This document shows, piece after piece, positions 35,357-43,363 of a DNA stretch of 47,956 nucleotides (the first letter of the stretch is position 1; each line of letters begins with the position of its first letter). This DNA is from an uncultured Lachnospiraceae bacterium (GTDB lineage: Bacteria > Bacillota > Clostridia > Lachnospirales > Lachnospiraceae), in assembly GCA_910584695.1 (NCBI GenBank), contig CAJUBR010000012.1, forward strand, positions 1 through 47,956, given 5' to 3'. The position numbers and the translations under genes are program-made. Under the pieces are notes generated by a model. It did no database searches and was not told the origin of the DNA. It was given only the letters and a program-made list of their open reading frames with translations.

Positions 35357-36104
35357 GCTCCGTTTTCACCCCCAATCTGTTAATCTGAGTAGCCATATAA
35401 CCTGCACCATACCCATTATCTATATTTACAACCGCAATTCCGTTTGCACAGGAATTAATCATGGTAAGCAGTGCAGATAATCCATGCATACTGGCACCGT
35501 ATCCCACCGAGGTAGGAACTGCGATCACCGGTTTATCCACCAGTCCGCCGATCACACTTGCCAGTGCTCCCTCCATGCCTGCCACAGCAATCACACAATT
35601 CGCCGATTGAATCAAATCAAGCTGGGACAACAGACGATGAAGTCCGCTGACTCCCACATCATAAATCCGCTCTATCCTGCTTCCGAAATATTCAGCTGTC
35701 TTGGCAGCCTCTTCTGCCACCGGTATATCCGCTGTTCCCGCCGTACACACAACAATCTTTCCGACCCTTTTTTTATCCTCTTTTTCTACTTTAATAATTC
35801 CGGAAAGGGAGTCATATTGTACCTGGGGAAATTTTCGTTTCAACAATTCATACTGGTGCTTTGATGCCCTTGTTCCCAGTACCTCGCCCTCTTCTTCTAA
35901 CAATTTACCGAATATATGTAATAAATGCTCATCTGCCTTCCCACTGCAAAAGATCACTTCTGCAAACCCGGATCTTACCCTCCGATGGGTATCAAGTTTT
36001 GCATAACCTAATTCTTCAAAGGGTTCTCTCCGAAAGTACCGTTCTGCTTCCTCAATAGAAATGCTACCATTTTTAACTTGTTCTAATACCTCTTTTGTCT
36101 CCAT
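35349..36104 (-). CDS. larB: LarB, NaAD carboxylase/hydrolase
   Basis: A 251-residue enzyme related to AIR carboxylase (PurE) that carboxylates nicotinate adenine dinucleotide and cleaves it to pyridinium-3,5-biscarboxylate mononucleotide, the first step of the nickel-pincer cofactor. Visible: VRSGFAEVIFCSGKAD, VCTAGTADIPVAEEA, VAGMEGALASVIGGLVDKPVIAVPTSVGYG and the tail NGYGAGYMATQINR. Start: the frame opens 16 codons upstream; AGGTGTG supports ATG 36104. First gene of the lar operon. PncB in the same window supplies the NaAD pathway, a functional link only. Confidence 0.95.
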   Translation of the reverse strand: METKEVLEQVKNGSISIEEAERYFRREPFEELGYAKLDTHRRVRSGFAEVIFCSGKADEHLLHIFGKLLEEEGEVLGTRASKHQYELLKRKFPQVQYDSLSGIIKVEKEDKKRVGKIVVCTAGTADIPVAEEAAKTAEYFGSRIERIYDVGVSGLHRLLSQLDLIQSANCVIAVAGMEGALASVIGGLVDKPVIAVPTSVGYGASMHGLSALLTMINSCANGIAVVNIDNGYGAGYMATQINRLGVKTEHE

Positions 36105-36217
36105 ATCACACCTATTGATGAAGGGCGAGATTGCACAAATGACAGCCCACACCCTTCCTGCTGTTTTTTACTATATTATTCCTATCTACATCCAATCCTT
36201 TATCTGTATAAGCAATA

Positions 36218-36913
36218 TTAAATATAGCATTGCATATCTTCCTTGTCAATTGTCCAGCCTTCTTCTACACGCCGCAAAATAAAGATTTCGATTGGCATTT
36301 GTTCCCGCATTGCCTTCAGATAATCTTTTATCCATGGTACGTCCTGCCCCTGACGTTCCATTTCCCGAATCAGATTTTCAAAATAATTACCCACAGGTTT
36401 CTCCTCCTGTTTCACATATGCCAGAAATGCCTCTGAATCCAAAACCTGCAGCATCGGACAGGTTTTTGCAACCTCCTCATTTTCATCCAGCATACTTAAC
36501 AGGCTATGCAAATCTTTGTTCCCTTCAACTATTTTGTCATTTACTGCTGTAGAATTTCTCTTGTTTTCGTCTGCCGAAAGCAGAATAAGTTTAAGATGTG
36601 CAAGAGAAAGATCCTTTCCCTTAACAGAGGAATACGACTTTGCCAGATCTTTTAAATCATCACATTCCCACTCGCTGACTTCCTCCGTCATACTCTTTTC
36701 CCCTACTTTCTTTTCCTGTGCAATACCAAGCATAAAATGATAATTTTTTTCATTTTCCCCCTTCTTAACCAGTAAAATAGTGGCATAATCCCTCTCTTCC
36801 ACGTTTTTCATATCATTTTGCGTGTTAGAATATTTGTTACAACCGGTCAGAATCAGCAGTGTAGCCACAGCAATCCCAAAAGATAGCATTCTCCTTTTAC
36901 TGTTCCTTTTCAT
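36218..36913 (-). CDS. Short GerC-type germination lipoprotein
   Basis: A 231-residue lipoprotein: a signal peptide with the lipobox LTGC (Cys at about residue 25), then VEERDYATILLV, the strand seen after the lipid anchor in Ger(x)C proteins, and a mixed alpha/beta body. Typical GerAC proteins are 350-400 residues, so this one is short and probably lacks the C-terminal domain. It overlaps the GerAB-type gene by 17 bp, so it is the third member of the operon. The full stop is clean with no downstream homologous frame, so a true short form is likelier than a truncation. Confidence 0.75.
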   Translation of the reverse strand: MKRNSKRRMLSFGIAVATLLILTGCNKYSNTQNDMKNVEERDYATILLVKKGENEKNYHFMLGIAQEKKVGEKSMTEEVSEWECDDLKDLAKSYSSVKGKDLSLAHLKLILLSADENKRNSTAVNDKIVEGNKDLHSLLSMLDENEEVAKTCPMLQVLDSEAFLAYVKQEEKPVGNYFENLIREMERQGQDVPWIKDYLKAMREQMPIEIFILRRVEEGWTIDKEDMQCYI

Positions 36914-38147
36914 TCTGTACTCCTCCTCTCGCTAATTTGGTAAGTGTAAGTCCAAGCAGGGGCAAAACAACAGAAAGCGGGATATCGATCACCGCCCCAT
37001 ACCGTAAAAATACAGTCAGTACAGCCGGATATTCCGGTACAAAGACTACAATCACCAATGCCAAAATGACAACAACCCCTAACAAACAGATTCTTTTCGC
37101 TTTCGGAAATAGAACTGACAGCAGATATCCTGAAAAATACAATGTTTCACAAATCAGAACAAAACACCCCATCATAAAAAACCATACCATAAGCACATCA
37201 AAGCGTTCCAAAATACCAAAAGGCAGACGAATATACCTCATAATCGAAATCGTTATCATTTCCTCTTCTCCCGCTCCTTTGATACCATAAATACCAAGCA
37301 AAAGGACAGATAATACAATTACGATCCATACCGTCAACAGAATTGCAAAAAAGGATTTTTTGTCCTTCCTTTCCTCACGAGTTTGCAAAAATGGTCTTAC
37401 ATAAAGATAGTTTTCCACAGGGAGAAGAAAGACCAGCAACAGATATCCACAAAGAATGAACCTGCCAAACGACATATCCAGATGAGGAAGGAATACCGAA
37501 TAATCTACTTCTTTGAGCCCAAATATAATAACAAGAAAAAACGGAATAAATAATACCCAGAAAATCATCTCATATATCCTCCCCTGTTTTTCAATCCCAA
37601 GGCAGCCCCTAAAGAGATTTTCCCCCTTTTTTCCCTCCTCTTTCTTTCCTTCTCCCGTTACATTGGCACCATAGACAGCTACCAGTAAAAGCGGCAGTAT
37701 TATAAACAGATTTGCAAGGTTCCCTGCCCCCTTTCCCGGCATAAACGGCACCTGGGCTTCTCCTAAGACCGCTATTGAGAGCACGATATAAAATGCAAGA
37801 CGCACAAGCTGTCTTAAGAACTGAAGCAGCAATATTAATCTTCCTGCAATGCCGCCATTTTTTGCTTCTGCGGCAAGTCCCCATGAGGTTTCATTATAAT
37901 TTTCTGGCTCTTTCCTTTTCCCCTCGTTATCAAAATGCACATTATTTTCATAACACCTGCTGATTCCATAAATACATATCACATAAATACAGGTAAGCAA
38001 AAAAAACAGAAACAATCCGGGCACAACACTGGCAGCAAAAAGTCTGGCAGACAAATAAGGTATCACAAAAATAGTACCTGCAAAAACAGACAGCACCAGC
38101 ATCCGGTGCATCTGTTTTTCTGATATCTTTCCATTATGGCTAAACAT
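36897..38147 (-). CDS. GerAB-type germinant receptor B subunit
   Basis: A 416-residue integral membrane protein of the APC-superfamily spore germination permeases, with about ten helices. It begins with a GKISEKQMHRMLVLSVFAGT segment typical of GerAB proteins. A hydrophilic loop around residues 70-90 and the KKEEGKKGENLF loop are unusual. The B subunit is thought to bind amino-acid germinants. GGAGGTGG lies close to the ATG, immediately after the A subunit's stop. Confidence 0.88.
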   Translation of the reverse strand: MFSHNGKISEKQMHRMLVLSVFAGTIFVIPYLSARLFAASVVPGLFLFFLLTCIYVICIYGISRCYENNVHFDNEGKRKEPENYNETSWGLAAEAKNGGIAGRLILLLQFLRQLVRLAFYIVLSIAVLGEAQVPFMPGKGAGNLANLFIILPLLLVAVYGANVTGEGKKEEGKKGENLFRGCLGIEKQGRIYEMIFWVLFIPFFLVIIFGLKEVDYSVFLPHLDMSFGRFILCGYLLLVFLLPVENYLYVRPFLQTREERKDKKSFFAILLTVWIVIVLSVLLLGIYGIKGAGEEEMITISIMRYIRLPFGILERFDVLMVWFFMMGCFVLICETLYFSGYLLSVLFPKAKRICLLGVVVILALVIVVFVPEYPAVLTVFLRYGAVIDIPLSVVLPLLGLTLTKLARGGVQNEKEQ

Positions 38148-38150
38148 ATT

Positions 38151-39740
38151 TTACCACCTCCGAAATCTTGTACGATTATCTCTCCTTGCATAAACAGGAC
38201 GTTTTCGCATTGTAAAAAGCGGCTTTCGCATAATAAAATCCTGATATTCCAGTTCATTGTCAATACTGCCGGAAACCATCGGCATCATATAAGGAATACC
38301 AAAGCTTTCAAGGGAAGCCAGATGAATGTTAATCACCAAAATTCCTAACATAATTCCGTAAAGCCCCCATACTGCTCCAAGTATGATCAGTAAAAACTTG
38401 AGAAGACGGAACGTAGAAGAAAATTCCTCATTGGGAATGGCAAAAGATGCAATCGCAGTAAGTGCCACTACTATTACCACAATCGTGCTGACTAAAGACG
38501 CTTCTACTGCGGCCTGCCCCACGATCAGACCTCCTACCACACCAATTGTATTCCCCATCTGTCCCGGCAGCCGGATTCCTGCCTCGCGGAGCAGTTCAAA
38601 CAGTAGTTCCATCAACAGCACTTCCACTACAATCGGAAACGTCACATCACTTCTTGCTCCTACTATAGCAAGAAGAAATTCTGTGGGAAGCACCTGTGGA
38701 TAATAGCAGGTGATCGCAATATAAAGTCCCGGAAGCAGAATTGTAATATAAGCAGCAAGATATCGGAGCACTCTGGCAAACGTAGCAACCGCGAACCGAT
38801 TGTAATAATCATCTGCTGCCTGAAAAAATGTATTTAATGTTGTTGGAAGAATAATTACCTCCGGTGAATTGTCTACCACCAGAACAACCCTCCCTTCCGA
38901 TATTGCAGAGGCCGCCTTATCCGGACGTTCTGTTGTCTGAATCTGGGGAAATGGAGAATACCATTTTTCCTCTAACAAATGCACCAGCATCCCACTGTCA
39001 AAAATACTGTCAATCGTAAAGCTCTCCAGTTTTTTTTCAATTGCTGCAAGCAGGGACGGATGTACCAGATCCTCCATATACATTAAGCCATAAACCGTTC
39101 TGGAACGCTGTCCGAGATAATCCTGCTTTTCCTTCATTTTGGGATCTTTAATCCGCCTCCGGAGCAATGCCGTATTGGTTCTGAAATTCTCTGTAAAACT
39201 GTCCCTCGGACCTTTTAATCCAGCCTCTTTCTTAGGTGAATCAACTGACCGGGTTGGCAGGCGTTTTGTTGACAGCACCAGTGCCTTGTCTTCACCATCA
39301 ATAAAAATTGCAGTATCTCCATTCAGCACACAGGCAATTGCATCCATCAGCGTATCCTTTTGCACTAAGTCGACTGCCTCCGTCTGATGATGAAAAATTC
39401 TCTCAAAAACCGAAACCTTTTTTTCTCCACTATCCTGGCTTTTCCCATCATCAAAGTCTTCAGAAACCACCTCCGCTTTGAATCCTTTTTTTATATCTGT
39501 ATCACGCCATTCATACAAAAGCGGTCTGGTTATGGTCCGTTCTACCATTTCATTATCTGTCAGTCCGTCAATATAAATAATATACATTCCAAGACTTCCA
39601 TTTTCCCGTTCTAGTACAAATTGTTTTTCGACAAAATCACCCCAGTCCGAAAAAATTGCCTGTAACGTTTCAATATTTGTTTCCAGTTTCCTGCTTATTG
39701 GCAAATCCAATTCATTTTTCTCGTTATATTTTATTTTCAT
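38151..39740 (-). CDS. GerAA-type germinant receptor A subunit
   Basis: A 529-residue protein with a cytoplasmic N-terminal domain (about 1-300; contains DCMxAxxxxxGDTAIFIDG-like VLNGDTAIFIDGEDKALVLS and ESFTIDSIFDSGMLVHLLEE) and a membrane domain with PTTLNTFFQAADDYYNRF, VVDNSPEVIILP and about four or five helices. It forms the spore inner-membrane receptor with the B and C subunits. The frame extends 13 codons upstream, but GTGAGG before ATG 39740 favours this start. A sigma-G-like promoter lies just upstream. Confidence 0.9.
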   Translation of the reverse strand: MKIKYNEKNELDLPISRKLETNIETLQAIFSDWGDFVEKQFVLERENGSLGMYIIYIDGLTDNEMVERTITRPLLYEWRDTDIKKGFKAEVVSEDFDDGKSQDSGEKKVSVFERIFHHQTEAVDLVQKDTLMDAIACVLNGDTAIFIDGEDKALVLSTKRLPTRSVDSPKKEAGLKGPRDSFTENFRTNTALLRRRIKDPKMKEKQDYLGQRSRTVYGLMYMEDLVHPSLLAAIEKKLESFTIDSIFDSGMLVHLLEEKWYSPFPQIQTTERPDKAASAISEGRVVLVVDNSPEVIILPTTLNTFFQAADDYYNRFAVATFARVLRYLAAYITILLPGLYIAITCYYPQVLPTEFLLAIVGARSDVTFPIVVEVLLMELLFELLREAGIRLPGQMGNTIGVVGGLIVGQAAVEASLVSTIVVIVVALTAIASFAIPNEEFSSTFRLLKFLLIILGAVWGLYGIMLGILVINIHLASLESFGIPYMMPMVSGSIDNELEYQDFIMRKPLFTMRKRPVYARRDNRTRFRRW

Positions 39741-39741
39741 A

Positions 39742-39806
39742 AAAACCTCACGCATACCAAACATATCATTTTCTTTCATAATTAGTTTTAGTATGCGTGA
39801 GGTTTT
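39742..39806. repeat. 16-bp perfect inverted repeat over the gerA-type start
   Basis: AAAACCTCACGCATAC at 39742-39757 and its exact reverse complement at 39791-39806, with a 33-base spacer. One arm includes the ribosome binding site (GTGAGG) of the receptor A gene. The other arm includes the first bases of the sigma-G-like -10 (CATACTA). Confidence 0.9.
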
Positions 39807-39818
39807 CTATTCTTATTC
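39789..39818 (-). promoter_or_regulatory. Sigma-G-like forespore promoter of the ger operon
   Basis: Minus strand GAATA, 18 bp, CATACTA. This fits the sigma-G pattern (GHATR at -35, CATnnTA at -10) used by gerA operons. Transcription would begin about 40 bp before the chosen start codon. Confidence 0.55.
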
Positions 39819-39848
39819 TCAAAATTGAAAGTCCAATCAGAATTTAAA

Positions 39849-39884
39849 AAGAAGAGAGGGAAAAAATCCTTCTCTTCTTTCAAT
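39849..39884 (-). terminator. Terminator in the region before the ger operon
   Basis: On the minus strand AAGAAGAGAAGGA, TTTTT, TCCCTCTCTTCTT followed by TTT. 12 of 13 bases pair. It would end transcripts coming from the small gene at 40598 and keep them out of the sporulation operon. Confidence 0.7.
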
Positions 39885-39900
39885 GAGGGGGGAGAATTTT

Positions 39901-39920
39901 GAACACAATCTCTTGTGTTC
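39901..39920. repeat. 8-bp hairpin GAACACAA / TTGTGTTC
   Basis: Perfect 8-bp arms with a 4-base loop and no U tract, 17 bp from the terminator above. Role unknown. Confidence 0.5.
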
Positions 39921-40117
39921 TATGAAAAGTTCTTACAATACATAGTATATTAGGCAGTTGTGAAAAAAGCGTGTCCGAAATGTTGATGTTTTGTGAATAA
40001 AACCTTAAGAAATTCAAAAGAAAGCAAGAAAAATGTCGAATAACAGACAAAAATGCGAAATTATATCCATCTTTCTTTGTAATCCCTAAATTTAAAATTC
40101 TTGTTTTTGAAACTTAC

Positions 40118-40256
40118 CAGAAGAGTCAATAACCCCGCAGCAAGCTACAGGTCATCAAACTTCCAACGCAGCAGAGCTACGGAGTATTTGACCCTCGCGC
40201 CATTCGTCAAATGGACATGCGGGCATGTCCGCTTGACTCATTGCTCGCGGGAATAA
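40118..40256. repeat. GC-rich palindromic intergenic element
   Basis: About 140 bp far richer in G and C than the flanks. Contains a perfect palindrome GGACATGC-GG-GCATGTCC (40213-40230), a TTTGAC/GTCAAA pair (40187-40192, 40206-40211), two copies of a GCAGCA...GCTAC motif, and CCTCGCGC/GCTCGCGGG. No open frame fits. It looks like an interspersed intergenic repeat or structured RNA. Confidence 0.5.
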
Positions 40257-40264
40257 ACAGGAAA

Positions 40265-40344
40265 AGCGGCACACCTGCAATCCTATTGGAAATTATATCA
40301 GATAGGAACAACCTGAACCTGACTGATATAATTTGTGTGCCGCT
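40265..40344. repeat. Two-tier inverted repeat (structured element)
   Basis: Outer arms AGCGGCACAC (40265-40274) and GTGTGCCGCT (40335-40344), inner arms ATTATATCAG (40292-40301) and CTGATATAAT (40323-40332), all perfect. Inside, TCCTAT (40281-40286) can pair with ATAGGA (40302-40307), an alternative to the inner stem. It lies directly downstream of the small gene on the minus strand. Confidence 0.7.
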
Positions 40345-40349
40345 CTGGT

Positions 40350-40598
40350 TTATAAGATTCGATTGAAGCTACTGACATTTCCAACGACCGGTTTTGCATC
40401 CTTGCCATAACAGCCGATTAAATCTAGTAGTACAGAATCATCATTCGCATCGCAGGCTGTTTGAAAAAGGGGTTCAAAAGGTTTCCGTTTCCTGACTCTT
40501 TTTACTTGCTGCTTTCTGCTTTGTTGATGCTTATATTGGGGAGCTGCCAAAACCGCCAATACAGGAATGACAGCCTGGGTATATGTCTTCGCATTCAT
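40350..40598 (-). CDS. Small basic protein, sigma-28-like promoter
   Basis: An 82-residue protein with a slightly hydrophobic start (AVIPVLAVLAAP), then a very basic segment (RKQQVKRVRKRKPFEPLF) and a polar C-terminus. AAGGAGGAG lies eight bases before the ATG, so translation is very likely. Family not recognised. Its promoter resembles flagellar sigma-28 sites, with the same spacing as the next gene upstream, so a role in motility is inferred from regulation only. Confidence 0.65.
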   Translation of the reverse strand: MNAKTYTQAVIPVLAVLAAPQYKHQQSRKQQVKRVRKRKPFEPLFQTACDANDDSVLLDLIGCYGKDAKPVVGNVSSFNRIL

Positions 40599-40649
40599 GG
40601 TAATCTCCTCCTTGAAATTACGTTAGAATGCCATTAGCTTCTATTATAT

Positions 40650-40677
40650 ATATCGGTTAAAAGGGGATTATTTTTTA
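40650..40677 (-). promoter_or_regulatory. Sigma-28-like promoter 1
   Basis: Minus strand TAAA, 17 bp, CCGATAT. The -10 core CCGATAT and -35 TAAA match the flagellar sigma consensus; spacing is one base longer than the classical form. It lies about 52 bp before the 82-residue gene. Confidence 0.6.
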
Positions 40678-40716
40678 GAAATATAAGAAATTATAATATA
40701 AAAATCGACACAAAAA

Positions 40717-40776
40717 GGCTGCCACGTAAGTCCTCACTAATCCATGCCAAGATATGGAAAGAGAACTGTGGCAGCC
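40717..40776 (-). terminator. Terminator of the 215-residue gene
   Basis: Minus strand GGCTGCCAC ... GTGGCAGCC followed by TTTTT. Perfect 9-bp arms with a long (42-base) loop, 10 bp after the stop codon. Confidence 0.75.
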
Positions 40777-40786
40777 CGGCTCATAT

Positions 40787-41434
40787 TTATTCTGCTGACT
40801 CCTCGTTTTTCCAGTCATCAATGCCCTTCATAACTGCATCATAGGTTCTTTGTGAAATATCAGGAAGCTTATCTCCCCAAAGCTTGGCAGCCGCCTTAAA
40901 TCCTTTCTGGATTGCACTGCGCATTTCCTCTGCTTTTTCACTGTCACCACCGCTGATTGCCTTTGCAAAATCAAGAATGCGTTCTGAGGTTTGCTTTACA
41001 CCCCAGTAACCGTCTTCAGAAATATCATCAGCTGCCTGCTTAGCTGTTGCAGCATCCACTGTAATACTTCCATCTAAAATACCTTGTCTAAACTGACTCC
41101 AGATACTTGCATTATTAGAAGCTTTTCCCTGTTTGGTGATTAACTGTTCTACAATTCCTTTTAATTGTGAAAGTCTTGTATCCGAATCTGCTTTTAATCT
41201 TGCAATTGTCTGACTGTCTACTTTGTTACTTTTCTTAGCAGTAGAAGTGCTATTTTTGCTTGCTTCTTTGCCCTTTTTAGAAGCCTCGTAAACAACACCT
41301 ACATCGCTACCGGTATTCCCTGCCGCTTTTGCAGTATTCTGGCTGTTCTTCGCATCCTTGCTCTGACTAGAACCACTCATCTGTGTCGTTACATCATTTG
41401 TGTAAGTACTACTTCCTACATTACTTAAACTCAT
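40787..41434 (-). CDS. Conserved unknown protein, motility-type promoter
   Basis: A 215-residue protein. The first ~70 residues are a disordered, Ser/Thr/Lys-rich tail. The rest is helical with a compact domain (EQLITKQGK..., GILDGSITVDAATAKQAADD, EDGYWGVKQTSERILDFAKA, LWGDKLPDISQRTYDAVMKG). I recall similar proteins in motile Clostridia, but no named function. GGAGGG precedes the ATG. Upstream is a sigma-28-like promoter and downstream a good terminator, so it is a monocistronic, probably flagellar-regulon gene. Confidence 0.75.
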   Translation of the reverse strand: MSLSNVGSSTYTNDVTTQMSGSSQSKDAKNSQNTAKAAGNTGSDVGVVYEASKKGKEASKNSTSTAKKSNKVDSQTIARLKADSDTRLSQLKGIVEQLITKQGKASNNASIWSQFRQGILDGSITVDAATAKQAADDISEDGYWGVKQTSERILDFAKAISGGDSEKAEEMRSAIQKGFKAAAKLWGDKLPDISQRTYDAVMKGIDDWKNEESAE

Positions 41435-41518
41435 AATAGACCCTCCTTGGCTTTTGTTTTTATAAATTTACCCCAGCATAGCAGCCTAAAAATAGACATT
41501 ACACTGTTTCTAATAATA

Positions 41519-41546
41519 ATATCGGACCATCCGAAATAATTGTTTA
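41519..41546 (-). promoter_or_regulatory. Sigma-28-like promoter 2
   Basis: Minus strand TAAA, 17 bp, CCGATAT, 85 bp before the 215-residue gene. Identical core and spacing to the site at 40650-40677, which strengthens both. Confidence 0.65.
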
Positions 41547-41681
41547 TAAGAAATGGAAAAATTTATAAAAAAAGTAACACCCCAGCCGTTTGTTACCAAA
41601 CATCTATGATTTCAACGGAATGAAAAAACAGAAACCTCTCAAAATAGCTAGATAAAGAAAAAAAGAAATGATATACTGTAT

Positions 41682-41709
41682 ATTGTATACAATTTTTAAA
41701 TAGTACTAT
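41682..41709. promoter_or_regulatory. GntR-type operator palindrome upstream of ispE
   Basis: ATTGTATACAAT at 41682-41693 is a perfect 12-bp palindrome fitting the TnGTnnACnA pattern bound by FCD-type GntR regulators. It overlaps a possible -35 (TTGTAT), with TACTAT at 41704-41709 as a possible -10 (15-bp spacing). The GntR gene lies two genes downstream, so autoregulation of ispE-gntR is plausible. Confidence 0.5.
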
Positions 41710-41758
41710 ATGATCAAGCATAGAGAAAGGATTCCAACTGCGGGAAGGAGACAATAAA

Positions 41759-42634
41759 ATGGAGGATACATTACAACTGAAGGCTTATGCCAAGATCAAC
41801 CTTGGTCTTGATGTAGTCCGAAAAAGGGAAGACGGTTATCATGAAGTCCGTATGATCATGCAGACCGTAAAATTATTTGATAAGCTGACATTTCGTTTGC
41901 TGAATGAAGATACCATACGGATAAAAACAAATCTGGGTTTTTTACCGATAGATGAGAACAATTTGGTATATAAAGCTGTCAGACTTTTAAAAGAAACTTA
42001 CCATGTGAAAAAGGGGATGGAAATCGACCTATTCAAATGTATTCCCGTTGCAGCAGGCATGGCAGGGGGAAGTACGGACTGTGCTGCAGCACTAGTGGGA
42101 GCTTCCAGATTATTCGATCTTCGTTTAAACAGACAAAAGCTAATGGAATTGGGTATTAAACTCGGAGCAGATGTGCCATACTGTATTCTTCGGGGAACTG
42201 CACTTTCAGAAGGAATCGGTGAAATCTTGACACCACTTCCAGCAATACCCGATTGTTACATTCTGATTGCAAAGCCGTCAATTTCGGTATCTACCAAATA
42301 TGTTTATGAACATTTAGACGCAAATGGCTTGACAAAGCATCCGGATATTGATGGTATGATAACTTCAATTAAAGAAGGAAACTTAAAGGGGATAACGGCA
42401 CGGATGGAAAATGTTTTAGAATCCGTTACCATCCCGAAATATCCTGTGATTGAAGAAATAAAACTGTGCATGAAAGAAAATGGTGCTGAAAATTCCCTGA
42501 TGAGCGGTTCCGGTCCCACCGTATTTTCTATTTTTAAAACAAAAGCAGATGCAGAAAGAACCAGAGATATGATCAGGACAAAAAAGCTTGCCAGTCAGAT
42601 ATATGTTGTGAAACCTTTTAATCAAAACATTTAA
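41759..42634 (+). CDS. ispE: 4-Diphosphocytidyl-2-C-methylerythritol kinase
   Basis: A 291-residue GHMP kinase of the non-mevalonate isoprenoid pathway. Motif 1 AYAKINLGLDV, the glycine-rich ATP loop VAAGMAGGSTDCAAAL and motif 3 NSLMSGSGPTVF are intact. GGGAAGGAG precedes the ATG. The GntR-type regulator gene starts 57 bp after the stop with its own ribosome binding site, so the two form an operon. Confidence 0.96.
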   Translation: MEDTLQLKAYAKINLGLDVVRKREDGYHEVRMIMQTVKLFDKLTFRLLNEDTIRIKTNLGFLPIDENNLVYKAVRLLKETYHVKKGMEIDLFKCIPVAAGMAGGSTDCAAALVGASRLFDLRLNRQKLMELGIKLGADVPYCILRGTALSEGIGEILTPLPAIPDCYILIAKPSISVSTKYVYEHLDANGLTKHPDIDGMITSIKEGNLKGITARMENVLESVTIPKYPVIEEIKLCMKENGAENSLMSGSGPTVFSIFKTKADAERTRDMIRTKKLASQIYVVKPFNQNI

Positions 42635-42691
42635 TATACGAAAGTAAATTGTATTGCCTATGCCTTAATAATCAGAAAAGGAGACTTTAAT

Positions 42692-43363
42692 ATGGAGTTA
42701 AAATATGATGCAGAAAATGAATATCTGCCGCTTCGGGATGTGGTTTTTCATGCACTCCGGCAGGCTATTGTAACAGGAGAATTTTCACCAGGAGAGCGTT
42801 TAATGGAAGTTAAACTTGCCAACAAATTAGGAGTAAGCCGGACACCGGTCAGGGAAGCAATCCGGATGTTGGAATTAGAAGGTCTTGTAGTGATGATACC
42901 AAGAAAAGGGGCAGAGGTTGCCCGAATCACGGAAAAGGACCTGCGGGATGCTTTAGAGGTGCGTACCGCCATTGAAGAATTATCTGTAGAACTTGCCTGT
43001 GCCCGAATTGATGATAACGGCAAAAATCGGCTGAAACAGGCCTGCAATGAATTTAAGGAAGCAATTGATACAAAACATGTACAAAATATCGTGGATGGTG
43101 ACGTGAAATTCCATGAAGTAATTTTTGAACTTACCAATAACCAACGTCTCATAAATATCGCCCATAATCTCCGGGAACAGGTATACCGTTACCGTGTAGA
43201 ATATGTAAAGGATTTTTCCTACCATGACGTATTGGTCGAGGAGCACTATGATATTACAAATGCAATCCTTATGAATGATGTAAAAACGGCAAAAGAAATT
43301 ATGCGGAAACATTTATATAATCAGGAACTGATCGTAATCAAGAATTTGAAGGGGACATTGTAA
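42692..43363 (+). CDS. FCD-family GntR transcriptional regulator
   Basis: A 223-residue regulator: N-terminal winged helix (PLRDVVFHALRQAIVTGEFSPG..., VSRTPVREAIRMLELEGLV), then an all-helical FCD ligand-binding domain with conserved Asp/His metal-type residues (GDVKFHEVIFEL and VLVEEHYDITNAIL). Ligand unknown; FCD regulators usually sense carboxylic acids. AAAAGGAG precedes the ATG. A matching operator lies before ispE. No metabolic gene cluster follows it. Confidence 0.93.
   Translation: MELKYDAENEYLPLRDVVFHALRQAIVTGEFSPGERLMEVKLANKLGVSRTPVREAIRMLELEGLVVMIPRKGAEVARITEKDLRDALEVRTAIEELSVELACARIDDNGKNRLKQACNEFKEAIDTKHVQNIVDGDVKFHEVIFELTNNQRLINIAHNLREQVYRYRVEYVKDFSYHDVLVEEHYDITNAILMNDVKTAKEIMRKHLYNQELIVIKNLKGTL

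Noticed and set aside
39742..39806. Treating the inverted repeat as an ordinary transcription terminator
   Set aside because: The spacer is 33 bases, there is no adequate U tract, and it overlaps the promoter and the ribosome binding site of the ger operon.
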